DNA of 64,000 bases, taken from assembly GCF_030866825.1 (NCBI RefSeq), contig NZ_CP133020.1, forward strand, positions 62,001 to 126,000, given 5' to 3'. Origin of the DNA: Rathayibacter sp. SW19. GTDB lineage: Bacteria; Actinomycetota; Actinomycetes; Actinomycetales; Microbacteriaceae. Shown here one piece after another: positions 1 through 7,168 of the stretch (its first letter is position 1; each line of letters begins with the position of its first letter). The position numbers and the translations under genes were made by a program. The notes under the pieces were generated by a model that was not told the DNA's origin, made no database searches, and worked only from the letters and a program-made list of their open reading frames with translations.

Positions 1-705
1 ATCTTCGCCTTCGCCCGGGAGGGTATCGGCTCTCCAGAAGCATTCCTGCTGCGACTGAGCAAGCACTTCATCGCAGACTTCGATTGGGTGACCGGCGGAC
101 GGTGGCTGGCGGAGCAGTATCCGTGGGATCGCATCGAGGCTCACGGTGCGGGGCACGACCACTCGTTCGTGCGCAACGGCCAGAACATCCGCACGGCAGC
201 CGTCGTGGTCGAGAACGGCCGCACGCACATCCTCGGCGGGCTGAAGGGTCTGACCGTGCTCAAGAGCACGCAGTCCGGCTTCGTCGGCTACCCGAAAGAC
301 CCGTATACGACCCTCAAAGAGACGACGGATCGGGTGCTGTCCACCGACGTGGCGGCACGCTGGCGCTACAACACGATCGACGGCATTGACTTCAACGCGA
401 GTTACCTTCAGATCAAGGCGCTGATGCTCGAGGCCTTCACCGAGAAGTATTCGTCAGCACTTCAGAACACTCTGTATGAAATGGGCAAGCGCGTGCTCGA
501 GGTGCGTGCGGACATTGACGAGATCCGGTTCTCGATGCCGAACAAGCACCACTTCGTCGTCGATCTCGAGCCGTTCGGGCTCGACAATCCAGACGTGGTG
601 CTGTTCGCCGCTGACCGCCCGTATGGCCTGATCGAAGCAACGGTCACACGTGACAACGCGTCGTCGGCCGGCACGGTATGGGATGGCCTGGCTGGGTTCT
701 GCTAA
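1..705 (+). CDS. pucL: Urate oxidase (factor-independent urate hydroxylase), 5'-truncated by window edge
   Basis: The reading frame is open from base 1 and ends at TAA 703-705, giving 234 residues of the C-terminal part of a cofactor-free uricase, which oxidises urate to 5-hydroxyisourate in purine breakdown. Recognisable family segments are an FVRNGQ block, the GLKGLTVLKSTQSGFVGY block, the FNASYLQ stretch, and the late FSMPNKHHFVVDL segment typical of uricases. Uricases are about 300 residues, so about 65 N-terminal residues lie to the left of the window. A start at 88 would lose conserved sequence, so the gene is partial rather than short. No other purine genes are visible on this side. 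Confidence 0.9.
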   Translation: MFAFAREGIGSPEAFLLRLSKHFIADFDWVTGGRWLAEQYPWDRIEAHGAGHDHSFVRNGQNIRTAAVVVENGRTHILGGLKGLTVLKSTQSGFVGYPKDPYTTLKETTDRVLSTDVAARWRYNTIDGIDFNASYLQIKALMLEAFTEKYSSALQNTLYEMGKRVLEVRADIDEIRFSMPNKHHFVVDLEPFGLDNPDVVLFAADRPYGLIEATVTRDNASSAGTVWDGLAGFC

Positions 706-739
706 CCGTCGGTCGTGGCTTCCAGTCACTGACCTGATT

Positions 740-783
740 CGTTCATAGTCCTGTTTCGTTCATAGTCCTGTTTCGTTCATAGG
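740..783. repeat. 17-bp tandem repeat, 2.6 copies
   Basis: The unit CGTTCATAGTCCTGTTT is repeated exactly at 740-756 and 757-773, with a third partial copy to 783. It lies just after the uricase gene and overlaps the 3' end of the convergent kinase gene; the kinase stop codon (760-762) falls inside the second copy. Confidence 0.85.
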
Positions 784-1470
784 GCGCGAAGTGTCGTTTT
801 GACCGATCATTCCGACACTTCGCGCACTAGGAATGAATTCGACGGCGATTATCCGCGAGGCACGGTTCCTGCTGGATGCGACCAGTTGCGCATTGCGCGC
901 ATCCGGGCCATTCGCCCAGGCGACCGCTGCATCCGGGTTCATGCCGAACTCGATGTGTCGTTGGATCAGTTGAGGCACCCGAATCGCATCCGGAATGTCG
1001 ACGAACCACGCTTCGTCAAGCAGATCACGCACCGCGCGCCAGCCTGCGAGCTCGATCAACAGATAGTTTCCCTCCGTGATCACCAGCGGCACAGCTCGCG
1101 GTACGGCGACGGATGCCGCGATCGGCTCCTCGAGTCCGCGTCGGTAGGTCGGCGCGTAGACGACGCCCTCGTCGCGAGCACGCAGCCGCCGCAGCAGTGA
1201 CACATAACCGTCGACATCGAACGTGTCCGGCGCTCCGCGGCGCTGCTCCAACTCGGTGCCGGAGATGATCGACTGTGCGAGATGGAAGCCGTCCATCGGC
1301 ACGATCACGGCTTCGCCTGGGTCGAACTGGTCGAGCAATCGCTCGGCGAACGTCGACTTGCCCGACCCTGGCGCGCCGACGACGCCGAGGATCAGGCGCG
1401 GGGTCGTCGCAAGGCGCTCGCGCAACAGGTCGGCCAGTTCGCTGATTTGCGGAAGGCGAGGCTCGTTCAT
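760..1470 (-). CDS. Uridine kinase-like P-loop nucleoside/sugar kinase
   Basis: The 236-residue product has a Walker A motif GAPGSGKST at about residues 32-40, followed by PMDGFHL (about 58-64), ITEGNYLL and a basic RGLEEP segment. This order is seen in the phosphoribulokinase/uridine kinase family of small cytosolic nucleoside or sugar kinases. Start ATG 1468-1470 overlaps the stop of the upstream PfkB kinase (ATGA), so the two are co-transcribed and probably translationally coupled. The C-terminal 20 or so residues are encoded by the inverted repeat and the 17-bp array and look non-conserved, so the natural end may have been shifted. The substrate cannot be read from the sequence. Confidence 0.8.
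   Translation of the reverse strand: MNEPRLPQISELADLLRERLATTPRLILGVVGAPGSGKSTFAERLLDQFDPGEAVIVPMDGFHLAQSIISGTELEQRRGAPDTFDVDGYVSLLRRLRARDEGVVYAPTYRRGLEEPIAASVAVPRAVPLVITEGNYLLIELAGWRAVRDLLDEAWFVDIPDAIRVPQLIQRHIEFGMNPDAAVAWANGPDARNAQLVASSRNRASRIIAVEFIPSARSVGMIGQNDTSRPMNETGL
784..825. terminator. 13-bp perfect inverted repeat between convergent genes
   Basis: GCGCGAAGTGTCG at 784-796 is exactly complementary to CGACACTTCGCGC at 813-825, with a 16-nt loop containing a T4 run. It sits at the convergence of the uricase and kinase genes and could terminate either transcript, but it is inside the kinase reading frame and has no long T tract. Terminator function is inferred. Confidence 0.4.
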
Positions 1471-2363
1471 GAGCCGACCGGCGGCATCCGCAGTTGTGCT
1501 CCTTCATGCCGGCAGGTCGCGGCTGCGATCATCATCGCCCGGGTCAGGACGCCGCGCCAGCCGGCGGCATCCGAAGGAACGCCGCCGGTGAGCAGCGATT
1601 CGACAATCGAGGCGAGCGTCGCGTCACCCGCGCCCATAGTGTCGATCACTGGCCCCGGTAGGGACATGATCGGTTCGGTCACGCGAATGCCGTCGCGGGT
1701 GGCGACGCTTGCTCCGTCGCGGCCGGCCGTGGCAACGACGATCGGGCTGCCGTTCCGCAGCAGGCGCTGTTGCAAAGCTTCCAGGCCCGTTCGATAGAGA
1801 AGTTGTGCGTCATCATCGCCGATCTTGCTGAGCAGACTCCGCGACGCCAACCGATCGAAACCGAGACGGAAAGCCGCCTTGTTGTGCAGCATGCCCTCTC
1901 GCGGATTGGGATCGATGATCAAGCGTCGCTCGGGCGTGGCCACGGCGGCTTCGAGCGCGGCCAGTTGAGCCGCGTTGTCGAACGGAAAGCAACTCACGAC
2001 GACGTAGTTGGCGGCATCCAGCGCCGCTCGCACCGCAGTGCCGAAGTCGATACTCCTATTCTGAGCCGCTGTGTTGAATTCGTAGCGCGGTTCGCCCTCT
2101 GTGCGATCCGAAACCGCCCGCGAGGAGCCGTACGGCCCGATCGTCGGCAAGAGCGCGACCCCGAACGATGCGGCAAACGAGCGGATGCGCTCGCCGTCTG
2201 CGTCGTCGCCGACCATGGCGATCAGCGTCGTCTTCACGCCGAGGATTGCCAGGCCGACCGCCACGTTGAGGGCGGCACCGCCGACGAAGTCGCGTACAAC
2301 GCTGCCGTCGCGCAGTTCGTCGATCAGGGCATCGCCCACTACGACCACGTGCCGCTCAGTCAT
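1467..2363 (-). CDS. PfkB-family carbohydrate kinase
   Basis: The 298-residue protein belongs to the ribokinase/PfkB superfamily of ATP-dependent sugar or nucleoside kinases. Visible hallmarks are the N-terminal VVVGDALIDEL strand, the glycine-rich FVGGAALNVAVGLA signature (PfkB signature 1) and the C-terminal signature with catalytic Asp, VIDTMGAGDATLAS. ATG 2361-2363 (MTERHVVVVG) is chosen because the fold starts there; an in-frame upstream start at 2408 would add 15 unlike residues. It is the first gene of a two-kinase operon with the 760-1470 gene, suggesting consecutive phosphorylations in one sugar or nucleoside pathway. The substrate is unknown. Confidence 0.87.
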   Translation of the reverse strand: MTERHVVVVGDALIDELRDGSVVRDFVGGAALNVAVGLAILGVKTTLIAMVGDDADGERIRSFAASFGVALLPTIGPYGSSRAVSDRTEGEPRYEFNTAAQNRSIDFGTAVRAALDAANYVVVSCFPFDNAAQLAALEAAVATPERRLIIDPNPREGMLHNKAAFRLGFDRLASRSLLSKIGDDDAQLLYRTGLEALQQRLLRNGSPIVVATAGRDGASVATRDGIRVTEPIMSLPGPVIDTMGAGDATLASIVESLLTGGVPSDAAGWRGVLTRAMMIAAATCRHEGAQLRMPPVGS

Positions 2364-2578
2364 GGGCCCAAGCCTTTCATGCGTTCCGTGTGCGCGTTGC
2401 GCGCACAAACCGTGTCGAGCCTAATACCGCGGTTGAACCACGGGGGTCGAGCTACCGAACTCGAGCCCAATACTGGAGTGTGGCGCTGCGCCTCGGGCTT
2501 GCGTCTAGGGTAGGGAAGTACGGTGATCGCCGGCGCGCGATGCCGTACGTGATCACAGTGGCTGGGGGCGGATGCGCT

Positions 2579-3865
2579 ATGTGGCGAACCTGGCCGCGTC
2601 GAATCGCAATCGTGCTGTGCACCATCATCGCCATCGTTGCCATCAGCACGGCTCCGCCGCCGGGCGACCAGGTCGTGAACACCGACCTCGTCAAGCTGTT
2701 ACGGATGCCGGCCAAGCAAGCGGCTGCGTACGTCAAACTGCACCCTCAGCTCTACATGGATTTGGAGAACGCCGACCCGGAAGCCACAGCGAAGTGGTGG
2801 ACCAGCCAGACTCCGAAGTATCAGAAGAAGGCGATCGCCGACTGGCCGTCGTACATCGGGAACCTTGAGGGCATCGCATACTCGACACGTGACGTCGCCA
2901 ATCGCCTCTACCTGAAGACCGCATACGCGAAAGCGAAGAAGGCAGTCGCGCAGCATCCGGGCAGCCCGCAAGCGGCAACGACACTGCAGAGTTTGAAAGC
3001 GATCAAAGGCGCGCTCAAGGGATCTCGCCTCTCGCCGCGCCGTTACCTTGTGGAGTTGACAGAGGACCCGAACCCGCTTGCCGCCGTTGCGATCGGTAAC
3101 CCCGACACCGCCAAGCAGGTGACATTCGACGTTCCCGGTATGGGCACGTACACGACGGACATGCAATTGTGGACGCGGTCTGCCGTCAACGTCTACGAAG
3201 CGCAGGGGCAGGTCGGCGCGCCGGCGGCGCGATCCGTCATCGCGTGGATCGGTTACGTCACCCCGCCACCGGGCATCGATGCCGCGCTCGGCGAGTATGC
3301 GGCGCGCGGCGCCGTCAAACTGGCTGTGGCGCTCGCCGGTCTGGTCGCCGCGAGAAATGATGACGTATCCGACTTGGTGCTCAATATCGTTGCGCACTCG
3401 TACGGCACGACAACGGCCGCGGATGCCCTCGCCGAGCTCGACGGCGGAGTCTACGCGTTTGTGATGCTGGGGTCGGCCGGTATAGAGCCGTGGATCCCGA
3501 ACGCGAAGGCGTTGAAGACCGAGTACGTATACGCGGGTGAGGCAGCGAGCGATACAGAGGCGCGGCTGGGACAGTCGACCCGGATCGACCCTCGTGCTCC
3601 GTCGTTCGGCGCGATCATATTACCGGTCGACGGCGGCGGATCGACGGGACTGCTTCCGGTGACCGGGCATGCCCCCGTGCTGCACTCGCCCTGGAATGAC
3701 AACCCGATGTCGTCGGCGTGGAAATCGATCACGAACCGCGCTGCATTCGAACGACAATTTGCCGCACACTTCAAGACTTACGGCTATCTGGATGCTGGGA
3801 CGCAGTCCCTGGTCAACACCGCCATTGCGACGACTCCGGAAGCGAAACAGAAGTTCGTGCGCTAG
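2579..3865 (+). CDS. Exported or membrane-anchored alpha/beta hydrolase, DUF1023-like
   Basis: The 428-residue product begins with a basic start and one hydrophobic helix (about residues 8-25), so it is exported or anchored. The middle is helical and Lys-rich. The C-terminal half resembles the DUF1023 alpha/beta hydrolase domain of actinobacteria: an IAWIGYVTPP strand, then the nucleophile elbow AHSYGTT with Ser at about residue 274, then a VMLGSAGIEP segment. Start ATG 2579 (MWRTWPRR) is preferred to an in-frame start at 2390 because it opens directly into the signal helix. Substrate unknown. The gene is monocistronic and converges with the glycosyltransferase at 3876. Confidence 0.75.
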   Translation: MWRTWPRRIAIVLCTIIAIVAISTAPPPGDQVVNTDLVKLLRMPAKQAAAYVKLHPQLYMDLENADPEATAKWWTSQTPKYQKKAIADWPSYIGNLEGIAYSTRDVANRLYLKTAYAKAKKAVAQHPGSPQAATTLQSLKAIKGALKGSRLSPRRYLVELTEDPNPLAAVAIGNPDTAKQVTFDVPGMGTYTTDMQLWTRSAVNVYEAQGQVGAPAARSVIAWIGYVTPPPGIDAALGEYAARGAVKLAVALAGLVAARNDDVSDLVLNIVAHSYGTTTAADALAELDGGVYAFVMLGSAGIEPWIPNAKALKTEYVYAGEAASDTEARLGQSTRIDPRAPSFGAIILPVDGGGSTGLLPVTGHAPVLHSPWNDNPMSSAWKSITNRAAFERQFAAHFKTYGYLDAGTQSLVNTAIATTPEAKQKFVR

Positions 3866-3875
3866 TTGCCGGCCG

Positions 3876-5537
3876 CTAGCGCGTCAACTCGATGATCTCG
3901 CTCCGGAACGTGCGGTAATGGGCTGCCTTTGTGAAACCGAGCGCATGGAGATCGGCCAAGCCCCAGGTGTCGGTTCGCGTCGGCGTTGCATATTCGACCA
4001 CCCACACGCGGGAGACGCCGGCGAAACGGCCGCGAGCCACCGCCTGCGGCACGCTGTCCATGGTGTCTGCCCAACTGGTGTTGCGCGTGTATGGCGTCGC
4101 GAGCAACACGTTGTTCACACCGGTGAACCCGGCCGGATAGCTGCGCAACGCGAGTTCCGGGCGCTGCGACTGCGGCGCCGACTGGTCGAACAGCACACCG
4201 TCACCGGGTACGGCGTGCGCGCCGACGGTGGCGGAAATTTGTGCCCAGTCGCTGTCGTTCATCGCGTACGGGCCACGTTGAACCAGATACGCAGGCACGA
4301 ACGCGGCCAGCACGACCATTGTTGCGATCACGGCTGCACGTGTGTGTCGGCGGTGAGGCACCCACCTGTACGCCGCAAGCCTGCTGATGCCGCAAGCGAT
4401 CAACACGGCTGCTGCAGGCGCGCAGAATGTCAGGTAGCGAGGCGTGAAGGCTGGCACGAACGAGCCGAGCGCGATGAGCAGCGCGGCCGGAATGAACAGC
4501 CAGCACGCAGCCACCAGCTCGAGCGACGGTAGCGGTCTTGCCGCGTCAGGGCACTCTCGCGTGCCACCGAGCCCGGATGCCGCCTCCTCGGTCGCTGCTT
4601 CGGTAACGGCCCCACCAATCGCCCCGCCGACGGCTAGGGCGATCAGCACCCAGGCGACGATCGCGGCCGCGCTGTATCCGAACCACAGTTCGACCAGGAT
4701 CGAATTTGGCGTGACCTGCGTTTGCGGGGCCAGATACTCGATCTGCGAACGCTCGAGAAAGGCCCATACAACCATCGGCACCGCTGCAGCGAGGCCGGCG
4801 GCCGTTGCGACCAGCCAGGACGCGGCAAAGCGTCGGCCCGGGCGGTGCCACAGCGCGAGCACAGCGTGTGCGGCGACGACGAGCCCGACGTAGAGAAAAC
4901 AGTAGATGCCGAGCGTGAGAAGCGCAGCGTAGGCGGCCCACAGCATCCGCTTCGGTCGCGAACGTCGCAGCAGTTCGACGAACAGTACCGTGAGCCAGGC
5001 TGCGATTGCCGCGCTGAATGCATACGAGCGTGCCTCTACACCCGCGTAGGTCAAGCGCGGCAGGAGTGCGCAGACCAAACCGGCGATGAATGCCGTGCGG
5101 CTGGAGCTTAGCTGTCGCACGAGAATGACAACCGCGGCAATGCACAGGCCGATCGCGATCGCGCTCGGAAAGCGAATCGAGAACGGTGAACTGCCGAACA
5201 GGTCGACCCAGAAATGCAGGCCGAGGTAGTACGTGCCGTGCACCGCGTCGATGTGCCCGAGCATCATGAACAGCGAGTCCAGTGGCCGACTCGCCGAGAC
5301 GAGGCTCGCAGTCTCGTCTTCCCACAGCGACGGAATCCACGATCCGAGCAACGACACCAACATCGCGAGCAACCCGAAACCGACCGGCAGCCTCCAGGCA
5401 CGGTGGACGGTGGAGTGGGGCGGCTCTACTGGAAATGGCCACGATCGCCCGGTAGTCGGCCCGGTAGTCGGCGCAGTAGTCGGCGCGGTGGCCGGCGCGG
5501 TAGTCGGCGCAGTCATCGACATCACCAGAATCCGCAT
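3876..5537 (-). CDS. GT-C type membrane glycosyltransferase (GT39/mannosyltransferase-like)
   Basis: The 553-residue polytopic protein has about 11-12 hydrophobic segments. Shortly after the first membrane helix comes SLWEDETAS, an acidic loop typical of lipid-phosphate-sugar-dependent GT-C enzymes that glycosylate outside the membrane, followed by a GLHFWVDLFG segment and long hydrophobic helices. The first 30 residues are a Thr/Pro/Ala tract (TAPTT units) encoded by a 12-bp tandem array at 5451-5510. The start is uncertain: ATG 5535-5537 or ATG 5520-5522. It lies 33 bp downstream of the response regulator gene on the same strand, so the two may form an operon. Acceptor unknown. Confidence 0.75.
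   Translation of the reverse strand: MRILVMSMTAPTTAPATAPTTAPTTGPTTGRSWPFPVEPPHSTVHRAWRLPVGFGLLAMLVSLLGSWIPSLWEDETASLVSASRPLDSLFMMLGHIDAVHGTYYLGLHFWVDLFGSSPFSIRFPSAIAIGLCIAAVVILVRQLSSSRTAFIAGLVCALLPRLTYAGVEARSYAFSAAIAAWLTVLFVELLRRSRPKRMLWAAYAALLTLGIYCFLYVGLVVAAHAVLALWHRPGRRFAASWLVATAAGLAAAVPMVVWAFLERSQIEYLAPQTQVTPNSILVELWFGYSAAAIVAWVLIALAVGGAIGGAVTEAATEEAASGLGGTRECPDAARPLPSLELVAACWLFIPAALLIALGSFVPAFTPRYLTFCAPAAAVLIACGISRLAAYRWVPHRRHTRAAVIATMVVLAAFVPAYLVQRGPYAMNDSDWAQISATVGAHAVPGDGVLFDQSAPQSQRPELALRSYPAGFTGVNNVLLATPYTRNTSWADTMDSVPQAVARGRFAGVSRVWVVEYATPTRTDTWGLADLHALGFTKAAHYRTFRSEIIELTR
5451..5510. repeat. 12-bp tandem repeat, 5 copies, in frame
   Basis: Five adjacent 12-bp units of the type GGTAGTCGGCGC lie in the 5' end of the glycosyltransferase gene and encode four-residue Ala-Pro-Thr-Thr-like repeats ahead of its first membrane helix. 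Copy-number change would keep the reading frame. Confidence 0.85.
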
Positions 5538-5570
5538 CGGTCGGGTATTCTTCGAATGCTCTCAGGCGCG

Positions 5571-6236
5571 TCAGAGCTGGCCGAGTCGATAGCCATGGCT
5601 CCGCACGGTCAGCACAACATCTTTGTCTGTCTTGCGCCGCAGGTAGTGCACATACGTGTCAACGGTGCCGGGCTGCTCATCAGCGCGGAACACCGATCGG
5701 AGAATCTGCTTGCGGCTGAAAGTGCGTGTCGGATTCTCGGCCAGCAGCCGCAGCAATGCCCCTTCGCGTGGTGTCAGCAGGATGCGGCCGATATGTGGGG
5801 AGTAGATGCAACGGTCTTCGGGATAGAACGTCCAATCGCCAATTGGCAGAGCCGGACCTTCCGCACTGAAGACCCTCGTGAGCGCGCGGAGCCTTGCGAG
5901 GAGTTCATCGAATTCGAACGGTTTGACCAGGTAGTCGTTGGCACCGGCATCTAACCCGTCGACCCTGTCCGCGATCGTGCTGAGCGCGGTGAGCACAAGG
6001 ATCGGGATGACCACTCGCTCCTCGCGCAACCTGCTGATGAGTTCGAGACCGTCGAGCGATGGCAGGCGACGATCGACCACCATGACGTCGAAATCGCCGG
6101 TCAAAGCCGCGTCAAGGCCCACCTGCCCGTCGGCGGCGAGGGTCACCGTGTATGCCTCCGCCAGCACGTCCCGGATCAGCGGCCCCAGTTGCGGGTCATC
6201 CTCGATCAGCAGCAGTTCGAGTGCTCGGTCTGCCAT
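5571..6236 (-). CDS. OmpR/PhoB-family response regulator (no adjacent kinase)
   Basis: The 221-residue protein has an N-terminal receiver domain (LLLIEDDPQ acidic pocket, VVDRRLP with the phospho-acceptor Asp at about residue 54, VLTALS, and the conserved Lys in YLVKPF) and a C-terminal winged-helix Trans_reg_C domain (LTPREGALLRLL, TVDTYVHYLRRK, VRSHGYRLG). No histidine kinase gene lies next to it, so it is an orphan here. It is followed by the GT-C glycosyltransferase 33 bp downstream, suggesting that it controls envelope glycosylation. The 221 bp between it and the PAP2 gene hold its promoter region and a few imperfect CACCGGCACA direct repeats. Confidence 0.9.
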   Translation of the reverse strand: MADRALELLLIEDDPQLGPLIRDVLAEAYTVTLAADGQVGLDAALTGDFDVMVVDRRLPSLDGLELISRLREERVVIPILVLTALSTIADRVDGLDAGANDYLVKPFEFDELLARLRALTRVFSAEGPALPIGDWTFYPEDRCIYSPHIGRILLTPREGALLRLLAENPTRTFSRKQILRSVFRADEQPGTVDTYVHYLRRKTDKDVVLTVRSHGYRLGQL

Positions 6237-6457
6237 GATTCTCGTTTCTGCGTGCGGTCGCCATCAATTTTGCGCCGGACAGCTGAGTGGGCAGGATAGC
6301 TGAGAGCGGGGGACAGGAAGCACCGGCACACAGCACCGGCACAAACCCGGCACGAAACACTGTGCCCAGAGTAGCCCCGATGGGTTGCGATGCTGAGTAA
6401 CCGAATTGGCCCGCTGGGAAAGCGCTGTGATCGCTGATCGCTGACGTGAGGGAACGC

Positions 6458-7168
6458 TCAGGTGCGCAGCCACGGAATCCGTGGCAGCAGCATCCCGAGC
6501 CAGATCACGAGGAAGAGCGCAGCGGCCGCGGCGGAGTACACGATCGCCGCCATCACGTCGGTCGGATAATGTACGCCGAGATACATCCGCGAGAACGCGA
6601 CCAGCACCGTCGCGAGCGCACCGATCACGCTCAGCAGGACGAGTCGCGGCCGATTGTCTCTGGCCAAGAAAATCACAGCGAGGGCGAGAGCGGCAGTGAA
6701 GCAGGTGTGCCCGCTCGGATAGCTGAAGCCATGCTCGAGGGCCAACGGATCGGCCAGCAGTGCGCCGTCTGGGCGCGCCCGATGCACGAGCCATTTGATG
6801 ACCTCGGAGCCGGCCCACACGGCAGCGATCATCAGCAGGAAGGTCGCCGTGCGGCCTGGGCTGCGCGTCACCAGCGCGACGAGCGCTCCGGCGATGAGAC
6901 TGAGGGTGATTGCAATCGGCGGGCTGAACAGCCAAGCGATGCCCAGCGAAACGGCGGAGGCGAACGACGTGTGATTGCTGCTCAGGAATTGCAGAAAGCT
7001 CAATTCCCAGGAATCCGACGAGGGGCCGGCCGACACGAGGAACCCGAATGCGATGACGATCACGATCATGCAGCCGCTCACAGACGCGATCAACGTCGGG
7101 TGCGCGAGCGGGCGCAGCAGATTCGGCGCGGCGCGCACAGCGTCCGTCCGCTGCCGGTCCTCAGGCAT
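6458..7168 (-). CDS. PAP2-family membrane phosphatase
   Basis: The 236-residue protein has six predicted membrane helices and all three PAP2 catalytic motifs: K-x6-RP (KWLVHRARP), PSGH and SR-x5-H-x3-D (SRMYLGVHYPTD). Such enzymes dephosphorylate lipid phosphates or undecaprenyl pyrophosphate on the outer face of the membrane. The start is set at ATG 7166-7168, preceded by GGCGG; ATG 7172-7174 is an alternative. Either way it overlaps the end of the TagF-like transferase gene by a few bases, so both are one transcription unit. A role in recycling the lipid carrier for wall-polymer synthesis is inferred from this context. Confidence 0.85.
   Translation of the reverse strand: MPEDRQRTDAVRAAPNLLRPLAHPTLIASVSGCMIVIVIAFGFLVSAGPSSDSWELSFLQFLSSNHTSFASAVSLGIAWLFSPPIAITLSLIAGALVALVTRSPGRTATFLLMIAAVWAGSEVIKWLVHRARPDGALLADPLALEHGFSYPSGHTCFTAALALAVIFLARDNRPRLVLLSVIGALATVLVAFSRMYLGVHYPTDVMAAIVYSAAAAALFLVIWLGMLLPRIPWLRT

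Noticed and set aside
784..825. Inverted repeat at the end of the kinase gene as an insertion-sequence end
   Set aside because: No transposase or target duplication is present; a terminator-like role between convergent genes is simpler.
5214..5954. Long plus-strand reading frame opposite the GT and response regulator genes
   Set aside because: It lies opposite well-supported genes, has no family resemblance and is an effect of high GC content.
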